Assembly: GCA_026770585.1 (NCBI GenBank)
Contig: MU646768.1
Location: forward strand, 208,003 to 224,709
Length of the DNA stretch: 16,707 nucleotides
Reading direction: 5' to 3'
From: Baffinella frigidus
Lineage: Eukaryota > Cryptophyceae > Cryptomonadales > Baffinellaceae
Below the pieces are notes generated by a model. The model had not been told where the DNA came from and searched no databases. It saw nothing but the letters and a program-made list of their open reading frames with translations. The position numbers and the translations under genes were made by a program. Every line of letters begins with the position of its first letter. Within the stretch, counting starts at the first letter, position 1. This document shows, one piece after another, positions 12,515 through 16,707 of this stretch.

Positions 12515-12664
12515 TTATCTCAGAAAACGAGTTCTAAAACTCGTTTTCTTAAGTCAATTCCCCTACAAATTCGTCAACTTATTCTTTACTCTATGCATAA
12601 GTTTACAAATTTGTAGGTGAATTGACTTAAGAAAACGAGTTTTAGAACTCGTTTTCTGAGATAA
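12515..12664. mobile_element. Fold-back element Z (150 bp) with palindromes inside the arms, TSD GATG
   Basis: The arms are more than 50 bp and near-perfect: TTATCTCAGAAAACGAGTTC onward, CTTAAGTCAATTC, CCTACAAAT. Each arm also contains GAAAACGAGTT-CTAA-AACTCGTTTTC, so each can fold on itself. GATG flanks it (12511-12514, 12665-12668). Confidence 0.85.
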
Positions 12665-12787
12665 GATGTCTCTCCCATAGTAGCCGATCCGTGGAACAAA
12701 TCACGGAAAGACTCTTTCCATAATCTCGCTCTGCCCGAGTAAACGTCTTTCGTTTCGCCCGCTCAACCCTGGGCGCGTTGGTGGCAG

Positions 12788-12887
12788 TCGCTGCACCACA
12801 ACTTCACCCCGGACGACTCGGATTGGGGCTTTCACAGCTTCATCAGGCTCAGCCAACTCTTCGACCCCAAGAACGGCTATCTTCCAG
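12788..12887 (+). CDS. MATH domain exon with DSDWGF and DPKNGYL (USP7/UBP12-like gene)
   Basis: A 100-nt exon after GGTGGCAG, ending CCAG|GTTGGC, phase 0 to 1. It reads SLHHNFTPDDSDWGFHSF, IRLSQLFDPKNGYLP. The pattern HxF....sDWGFtsFipLseLyDPkxGyL is the most conserved stretch of MATH domains in USP7 and UBP12/13. It is the only complete one of four copies (a at 12053, b at 12208, c at 12407). It joins in phase to the exon at 13990 as GYLP-DDLLTV. Element E4 starts 14 bp inside the following intron. High confidence in MATH; less in the exact family. Confidence 0.8.
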
Positions 12888-12901
12888 GTTGGCACACCAT
12901 T

Positions 12902-13027
12902 CCACGCCAGAATGATCGGGGGAAACCGACGCCTTATCCACGTCAGATGCTACGTGGTTGACTTAAGTATTCAAGGGGTTTCCCCTGAAAGAAGTCAAAA
13001 GTGGATGTTTCGAGCATCCTGGCGTGG
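12902..13027. mobile_element. Family E fold-back, copy E4 (126 bp), just inside an intron
   Basis: CCACGCCAGAATGATCG to CGAGCATCCTGGCGTGG. The core 12938-12957 is CCACGTCAGA/TGCTACGTGG, pairing well in its outer part. A broken further end (GTGCCCTGGCGTG) follows at 13040-13055. Confidence 0.85.
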
Positions 13028-13397
13028 TGCCGTGGATGCTTCGAGTGCCCTGGCGTGCTTTGGAAAACAGTTAACTGAAACCGCCCCCCAGGTCCCCATC
13101 CCCATCTCATCCGGACGAGTGTTCAGTTTAAATCCTCAGGAATTAGAGCGTGTCCTTCAGAAATTAGGCCAACGGCTCCAATTCCACATGGGCTGGGAGT
13201 GTTTGCTTTGCACATTTTGCGTAAGTCAACTCCCCCTGAACGCCAGCGGCTTAAGTCAAATACCTGCTCCCAGAGCAGGTCCATCTAAACGAAATGGCAA
13301 CTTACTGCCGAGGATCAGCTTGGTTGACTTAAGGTAAAACATCCTGGCTCGCAGTGAACTGTTCGACCCCTTGTCCCAAACCGCAACCCCCGTGCAG
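13028..13397. other. Intron sequence with element debris
   Basis: An E end at 13033-13055, a D-like end CTCATCCGGACGAGTGTTCA at 13106-13125, several CTTAAGTCAA motifs (13249, 13322 inverted) and CCTGCTCCCAGAGCAGG (hairpin, 13262-13278). No exon is supported. Confidence 0.4.
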
Positions 13398-13474
13398 ATG
13401 ACCTCCTGACAGTCAAGCTGATCGTCCGCGTGCTGCGCGAGGACGAGACCAAGGAGCACCGCGGGAGCAAAATC
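13398..13474 (+). pseudogene. Duplicate of the post-MATH exon, truncated (copy 1)
   Basis: Starts after CCCGTGCAG, reads (D)DLLTVKLIVRVLREDETK then EHRGSKI, and then runs into a (TA/CG)-rich tract where the intact copy continues QHEM. Confidence 0.65.
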
Positions 13475-13606
13475 CGTTGTAGTATACGTACGTATATACG
13501 TGTATATAGTATACGTACCTATATATACGTGTATATTTGTAGTGTACGTACGTATATACGTGTATATTACCTTATATATGTGTATACGTTATATGTGTAT
13601 ACGTAG
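13475..13606. repeat. Alternating pyrimidine-purine microsatellite-like tract, 1
   Basis: Units of AGTATACGTACGTATATACG plus TGTATAT. The alternating purine and pyrimidine run is almost uninterrupted, a composition that can favour cruciform or Z-form DNA. It begins exactly where exon copy 1 is cut. Confidence 0.75.
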
Positions 13607-13633
13607 AACCCCAACCCCGTAAACCCCGCGCCA

Positions 13634-13711
13634 GATGACCTCCTGACAGTGAAGCTGATCGTCCGAGTGCTGCGGGCGGACCAGACCAAGGAGCACCGCG
13701 GCAGCAAAATC
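13634..13711 (+). pseudogene. Duplicate of the post-MATH exon, truncated (copy 2)
   Basis: Starts after GCGCCAG and reads (D)DLLTVKLIVRVLRADQTK then EHRGSKI. It is cut at the same codon as copy 1 and again followed by the alternating tract, so exon plus tract were duplicated together. Confidence 0.65.
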
Positions 13712-13810
13712 CGTTGTAGTATACGTACGTATATTCGTAGCAACATCCGTCGTAGTATACGTACGTATATACGTGTATCCAGGTGACCTTATATATGTGT
13801 GTACGTAGAA
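13712..13810. repeat. Alternating tract, 2
   Basis: AGTATACGTACGTATAT units with CGTGTATCC and TATATATGTGTGTACG, related to the tract at 13475. 13811-13912 downstream has nothing recognisable. Confidence 0.7.
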
Positions 13811-13912
13811 CCCCAACCCCGTAAGCCCCGCGCCGGCCGCCTTAACCCCACGCCCTATCCAGAGGGCCACACGCATCCAACCCTCAGCCCCAGATCCCCG
13901 GCGCAGACGATT

Positions 13913-13968
13913 CATAAGTAAATTTACCTATGCCATAGTAATTTCTCCTATACCATCGTAATTTCTCC
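13913..13968. repeat. Repeat R, copy 2
   Basis: CATAAGTAAATTTACCTATG plus CCATAGTAATTTCTCCTATA, with GTAATTTCTCCTA duplicated. It recurs at 16551-16600 and, inverted, at 8867-8895. Confidence 0.7.
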
Positions 13969-13989
13969 TAAACCGCAACCCCCGTGCAG

Positions 13990-14106
13990 ATGACCTCCTG
14001 ACAGTGAAGCTGATCGTCCGTGTGCTGCGGGAGGACGAGACCAAGGAGCACCGCGGGAGCAAGATCCAGCATGAGATGCTCCTTCACGACTCCAAGACGG
14101 ACACAG
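13990..14106 (+). CDS. End of MATH domain and linker to USP catalytic domain
   Basis: A 117-nt exon after CCCGTGCAG, ending ACACAG|GTCAGT, phase 1 to 1. Joined to 12788-12887 it reads GYLP-DDLLTVKLIVRV, then LREDETKEHRGSKIQHEM and LLHDSKTDTG. DDxlxVkxxVxV is the closing MATH strand. DSKxxTG directly precedes the GLKNQGATC catalytic-cysteine motif in USP7 and UBP12, so the active-site exon should be the next one and is not seen in this window. It is the only full copy of five. Confidence 0.7.
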
Positions 14107-14135
14107 GTCAGTCAGAGGAGCCCCAAACCCGGGAG

Positions 14136-14207
14136 GGGGGGGGGAGAGAGAGAGAGAGCGAGAGAGAGAGAGAGAGAGAGTGTATGAGAGAGAGAGAGGG
14201 AGAGAGA

Positions 14208-14240
<33 letters not shown>

Positions 14241-14241
14241 T
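14136..14241. repeat. GA-rich microsatellite
   Basis: (GA)n interrupted by CG, TGTAT, GG and (TG)n blocks, lying in the intron between exon copies 3 and 4. It produces Ser-Leu or Arg-Glu open frames on the two strands that are not genes. Confidence 0.9.
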
Positions 14242-14324
14242 GCTGCGGGAGGACGAGACCAAGGAGCACCGCGGGAGCAAAATCCAGCATTTCATGCTGC
14301 TTCACGACTCCAAGACGGACACAG
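14240..14324 (+). pseudogene. Duplicate of the post-MATH exon, 5' truncated (copy 4)
   Basis: Begins inside the exon (LREDETKEHRGSKIQHFMLL, HDSKTDTG) after the GA tract and ends ACACAG|GT. The GT is immediately followed by the CTTATCCGG terminus of element A4. Confidence 0.65.
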
Positions 14325-14431
14325 GTCTTATCCGGGGAACCTTAGTTTTCTTCCATTTCGTGGCAACGAAAATTACCACACGATTCGTTCTTACTAGTAG
14401 TATTAAAGCATTTGTGTAGTAACTTTCGTTG
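14325..14431. mobile_element. Family A fold-back, copy A4, at a splice donor, right end lost
   Basis: GTCTTATCCGGGGAACCTTA, then CGTGGCAACGAAAATTACCA, tip TTACTAGTAGTATTAAAGCA and TGTGTAGTAACTTTCGTTGC, where it is cut and joined to exon copy 5. The GT is the first two bases of the intron, as in A3. Confidence 0.75.
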
Positions 14432-14487
14432 CGCCGTGGGAGCAAAATTTATCACGCGATGCTCCGCCTCGACTCCAAGACGGATGC
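14432..14487 (+). pseudogene. Duplicate of the post-MATH exon, broken at both ends (copy 5)
   Basis: Reads (R)GSKIYHAMLRLDSKTDA, then element C2 interrupts it. ACAGGGCAGTC behind C2 resembles the ACAGGTCAGTC of copy 3, so C2 sits about four bases before the old donor. Confidence 0.6.
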
Positions 14488-14696
14488 CCACTCGAGAATG
14501 GTGGAGGATCCTATTTACATGTGGGGTTGTAAACATTTGTACCAGGATAAGGTAAAGTAACCTCCTGACTGTGCAATTTAAGCAGAGTCACGTATCAAAA
14601 GTCAACTTGCCTTGAGGAAATTAAACTTAAGGACACACATTCGCACTTTTAAAAGCACGTCGGTTTTAAATAGGCCCCTCTAGCGTTCTCGTGTGG
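14488..14696. mobile_element. Family C fold-back, copy C2 (209 bp)
   Basis: CCACTCGAGAATGGTGGAGG to CCCCTCTAGCGTTCTCGTGT plus GG. Its middle holds CTGTGCAATTTAAGCAGAGT and an AAAGTCAACTTGCCTTGAGG stretch also present in family X. No matching flanking duplication. Confidence 0.75.
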
Positions 14697-14793
14697 ACAG
14701 GGCAGTCCCACCAGCCATCCCAAGTGGCTCAAATCGTGCCCTGGAAGGTCTTCGATTTTGCCTTGCATCGGGGTCGGATCCGACCACAATCCA
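14697..14793 (+). CDS. Weak candidate exon ending QSK
   Basis: One frame is open and coding-like (QPSQVAQIVPWKVFDFALHR, GRIRPQSK) and ends AAG|GTAAAT, a fair donor. Another frame is also open, and no acceptor is clear because element C2 abuts it. Not recognised as any part of a USP. Confidence 0.25.
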
Positions 14794-15005
14794 AGGTAAA
14801 TCGAAAATGCCCCAGCGCACTGTTTGAGCCTCCTCCAAGGGCTAGTGGTCAGAGGAGCCTCAAAACCTGTCTTCCCCGTCATTTTAATCCGGGAAGGCTT
14901 TTCGGGGCGGGGGGCTGGCTGGGGCGCGCCCTCTCGCCGGGCCCACAGAGCTCCTCGCTCCTTGCTTCTTCGTGGACCCCCCTCGGCCCACGCCACAGCT
15001 ATGAG
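14794..15005. other. Unassigned GC-rich stretch
   Basis: Open in several frames on both strands because it is GC-rich. GGCCCACGCCACAGCTATGA at the end leads into an inverted repeat. I see no exon that can be defended. Confidence 0.3.
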
Positions 15006-15194
15006 ATGCGCGGGTCTCTGCACGCACTACGCTAGACCTGATGGGGAGCAATCGCAAAAGTCGATTTCGACAGATTACCTTGAAATTCTGTCAACTTTTG
15101 GAGAAATAGCCGGGTGTCCAGCTATTTTGTGTAAAAGGTGTCGATGAGATTGCCCACACTGAGGTCTAGCGTAGGCGGCGGCGACCCGCGCGCA
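15006..15194. mobile_element. Fold-back element V and extended arms
   Basis: CTACGCTAGACCT (15027-) pairs perfectly with AGGTCTAGCGTAG (to 15174), then GCAATC..GATTGC. Pairing continues outward as GCGCGGGTC (15008-) with GACCCGCGC (to 15192). The interior has ACAGATTACCTTGAAATTCTGT and TAGCCGGGTGTCCAGCTA hairpins. Confidence 0.7.
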
Positions 15195-15298
15195 CCAGCC
15201 CCGCTGGTGCACCCTACCCTCACCCTACCCTCACCCTACCCTCACCCTACCCTCACCCTACCCTCACCCTACCCTCACCCTACCCTCACCCTACCCTC
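15191..15298. repeat. Hairpin plus 11-bp minisatellite, about eight units
   Basis: GCACCAGC-CCC-GCTGGTGC (15192-15210) runs into (ACCCTACCCTC)n at 15210-15298. The unit alternates CCCTA and CCCTC and resembles degenerate telomeric DNA, but its 11-bp period differs from the CCCTAAA tract at 12151. Confidence 0.85.
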
Positions 15299-15300
15299 AG

Positions 15301-15345
15301 CTGGTCAGCTCCAAGGGTGACCAGCTGGTCAGCTCCAAGGGTGAG
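15301..15345. repeat. 24-bp tandem duplication
   Basis: CTGGTCAGCTCCAAGGGTGA then CCAG, present twice. It precedes the W hairpin, and the second copy forms the start of the W arm. Confidence 0.7.
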
Positions 15346-15537
15346 TCCTATATCGAGGAATACAATACTGCTTGACGGCCCCTGCGTGCAGCTGTCTGGG
15401 CCGACAGCTGCACGCAGGGGCCACCCTTGGAGCCCTTGTCCCCTGAGGCACCATGGGTGCAGCTGTCGGCCCAGAAAGCGGCACGCAGGGGCTGTGAAGC
15501 AGTATTGTAATCCTCGATGTAGGACTCACCCTTGGAG
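15333..15537. mobile_element. Fold-back element W with a perfect 20-bp inner stem
   Basis: CTCCAAGGGTGAGTCCTATA, TCGAGGAATACAATACTGCT, CGGCCCCTGCGTGCAGCTGT pair with the right arm ending TACAATACTGC.., ATCGAGG.., GGACTCACCCTTGGAG inverted. The inner stem 15377-15396/15403-15422 is perfect with a TGGGCC loop. The arm includes AAGG|GTGAGT, a splice-donor sequence on both strands. Confidence 0.75.
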
Positions 15538-15597
15538 CCCTTTTCCCCTGAAGCGGGCCCATCCCGGACCCGGTCCTCACAGGGGCTTCGTTCTGCA
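15440..15597 (-). pseudogene. Collagen-like exon fragment
   Basis: On - the frame reads EDRVRDGPASGEKGSKGES then YIEDYNTASQPLRAAF, later GASGDKGSKGG. Gly-X-Lys triplets suggest a short collagen-like segment, ending at GGCTCCAAGG|GTGAGT. A second copy lies at the window end (16663-16707). The fragment is partly inside hairpin W. No full collagen domain is visible. Confidence 0.35.
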
Positions 15598-15730
15598 CCG
15601 GCAACGAAAATTACTACACAATTTTTTTCATAACTACTAGTATGATCGATGTGTGTACACACATCGATAAATACGCAAAGGCAACGTAAATTTCGTTGCC
15701 TTTGCGTATTTATCATAAATACTCGCCGCG
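15598..15730. mobile_element. Family A remnant (A5) with two extra palindromes
   Basis: GGCAACGAAAATTACTACAC and TAACTACTAGTATGAT are family A arm and tip. The expected other arm is replaced by ATCGATGTGTGTACACACAT plus CGAT (15645-15668, perfect palindrome) and a 21-bp perfect stem (15666-15686 with 15694-15714: GATAAATACGCAAAGGCAAC plus G). Confidence 0.65.
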
Positions 15731-15771
15731 ATGATATCGCGTGGCCTCGGGCACGGTGCCATCTGGGAGCT

Positions 15772-15962
15772 CCACACGAGAATGCTAGAGGGGCCTATTT
15801 AAAACCAATGTGCTTTTAAAAGTGGGCATTTGTGTAGTAACATCCGTTGATTGGTCACGTAACTCTGCGAAATTAGCACAGTCACGAGGTTGGAATACCC
15901 TATCCTGGTACAAATATTTACAACCCCACATGTAAATAGGCCCCTCCAGCATTCTCGAGTGG
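15772..15962. mobile_element. Family C fold-back, copy C3 (191 bp), TSD CT
   Basis: CCACACGAGAATGCTAGAGG to CCCTCCAGCATTCTCGAGTG plus G, CT on both sides (15770-15771, 15963-15964). Opposite orientation to C1. Centre ACTCTGC-GAAATTA-GCACAGT. Confidence 0.85.
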
Positions 15963-15983
15963 CTGTCCCCTCGCGGAACCGAA

Positions 15984-16316
15984 CCACGCCAGATTGCAGG
16001 TGGGGGTTGAATTTTTTAAACCCTATCAGGATAGGGTTTGCAACTTTTGAAAACCACTGCCTTGAGGGAAAATTGACTTTTGGCAACCCCTTCCAAGACT
16101 CTCCACTCGAGGCTAGAAATGTGACATTTTTTAAACTGGGATTCTTTTACAAGTGAAAAAAAAAATGTGTAGTAATTTCACACAAATAGGGGCGTTTGGT
16201 CACGTTGCTGGGGGAATTCCCCCAGCAACGTGACCACACCTGCCCGTGACTGGTACTAAATTTAACAACCCCACATTTAAAATGGTCCCATTTCTAGCCT
16301 CGAGTGGCTGGCGTGG
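15984..16316. mobile_element. Family X fold-back, copy X2, split by B4
   Basis: CCACGCCAGATT at the left and CTGGCGTGG at the right, contiguous after removal of B4 with one CT. The body (CAACTTTTGAAAAC, ACTGCCTTGAGGGAAAATTG, ACTTTTGGCAACCCCTTCC) matches X1. The palindromic core 16018-16039 (AAACCCTATC-AG-GATAGGGTTT) is unrelated to that of X1. Confidence 0.75.
16103..16307. mobile_element. Family B fold-back, copy B4 (205 bp), nested in X2, TSD CT
   Basis: CCACTCGAGGCTAGAAATGT to TTTCTAGCCTCGAGTGG, CT on both sides (16101-16102, 16308-16309). The core 16198-16235 holds TTGCTGGGGG-AATT-CCCCCAGCAA, a perfect stem. Confidence 0.9.
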
Positions 16317-16360
16317 AATGTCCGTGCCGGAATCCATTCATCTGCCTTCTGCTGTCTTTT

Positions 16361-16504
16361 GGATCGGCAAAAGTCAATCCTTGGGTTCGGCAAAAGTCGA
16401 TCCTTTCAAGGGCGAGGGACGGCGCGCCTCCTCCCGCCATGAAAAGGATTGACTTTTGCCGCGCCGTCCCTCGCCCTTGAAAGGATCGACTTTTGCCGAA
16501 CCCA
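16361..16504. mobile_element. Fold-back element Y with perfect 44-bp arms
   Basis: 16382-16425 and 16461-16504 are exact inverse complements (TGGGTTCGGCAAAAGTCGAT, CCTTTCAAGGGCGAGGGACG, GCGC). A further segment GGCAAAAGTCAATCC (16366-16380) upstream pairs with GGATTGACTTTTGCC (16446-16460) in the loop. The order is a-b-a'-b', not simply nested. Confidence 0.85.
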
Positions 16505-16540
16505 CCCAGGAATGTTGCGGGGACCAAGTGATTTAATTAG

Positions 16541-16610
16541 GATCCTAGGATTCATAAGTAAATTTAACTATGCCATAGTAATTTCTCCTATGATTTCTCC
16601 TATGAAATCA
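16541..16610. repeat. Repeat R, copy 3
   Basis: AGGATTCATAAGTAAATTTA, ACTATGCCATAGTAATTTCT, CCTATGATTTCTCCTATG. It matches 13913-13968 and, inverted, 8867-8895. Confidence 0.7.
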
Positions 16611-16662
16611 ACTTTTGGGCTAGGTCTCCTCTGAGTCAGCCCCGATCTAATGGCCCACAACC

Positions 16663-16707
16663 TTGGAGCCCTTTCCCCCAGAGGCGGGCCCTTCCAGGAC
16701 CCGGTCC
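16663..16707 (-). pseudogene. Second collagen-like exon fragment, at window edge
   Basis: On - it reads DRVLEGPASGGKGSK, matching DRVRDGPASGEKGSK at about 15.55 kb. It runs off the end of the window, so more of it may lie beyond. Confidence 0.35.

Noticed and set aside
14004-14419. Long open frames on both strands through the GA tract (Ser/Leu/His-rich or Arg/Glu-rich)
   Set aside because: They are produced by the dinucleotide repeat. The only coding part is the embedded exon copies, which are reported separately.
15210-15298. True chromosome end
   Set aside because: The unit is 11 bp and is flanked on both sides by unique sequence and exon fragments, so it is an internal minisatellite.

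Overview
The window looks like nuclear DNA of a unicellular eukaryote, most likely an alga or another protist. The signs are GT-AG introns, short exons, a TTTAGGG-type interstitial telomeric tract, microsatellites and dozens of short fold-back elements. There is no bacterial gene organisation, no rRNA or tRNA gene, no CRISPR array, and no long open reading frame. I cannot name the species.

The host signal is one exploded gene on the + strand. Its exons encode successive pieces of a MATH (TRAF-like) domain, in the right order over about 10.7 kb. These are the domain N-terminus (3443-3534), a middle strand (10331-10405), the HHNF...DSDWGF...DPKNGYL segment (12788-12887) and the last strand plus linker (13990-14106). 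The linker ends HDSKTDTG at a splice donor. That is the spot where USP7/UBP12-type deubiquitinases pass from MATH into the catalytic USP domain, so I read this as the 5' part of a USP7/UBP12-like ubiquitin protease gene. The last three exons join in phase. One exon between the first and second was not found. Almost every exon also occurs as extra broken copies beside the best one, and an inverted copy of the first MATH exon lies at 8.1 kb on the - strand. Weaker exon candidates at 2316-2989 may be its 5' end.

The rest is mainly fold-back, MITE-like DNA in named families: A (3572, 7921, 8182, 14325), B (6620, 7021, 9080, 16103), C (5334, 14488, 15772), E (7756, 10409, 10698, 12902), H (4437, 4574, 6453, 6832, 8971), K (2985, 11528), X (3875, 15984), N (9351-9796) and singletons. 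Several sit exactly at splice junctions. A3 is itself a GT-AG intron, which makes family A introner-like. One group starts CCAC and has 2-3 bp target duplications in several copies. Another (D, L1, L2, Z) has 4-5 bp duplications.

The most unusual observation is that related elements carry, at the same position, palindromic stems of unrelated sequence but conserved length and pairing. In four family B copies a conserved GGTCACG/CGTGACC frame encloses a 24-nt hairpin that differs almost completely between copies. Families X, H and E show the same to different degrees.

Layout: 1-1.3 kb dispersed direct repeats; 1.3-2.8 kb fold-backs and candidate 5' exons; 2.8-3.7 kb K1 and the first MATH exon; 3.7-7.9 kb nested fold-backs and a - strand exon family; 7.9-8.4 kb the inverted MATH fragment with A2 and A3; 8.4-10.3 kb fold-backs; 10.3-14.7 kb MATH exon copies with elements in their introns; 14.7-16.7 kb fold-backs, an 11-bp minisatellite and collagen-like fragments on the - strand.
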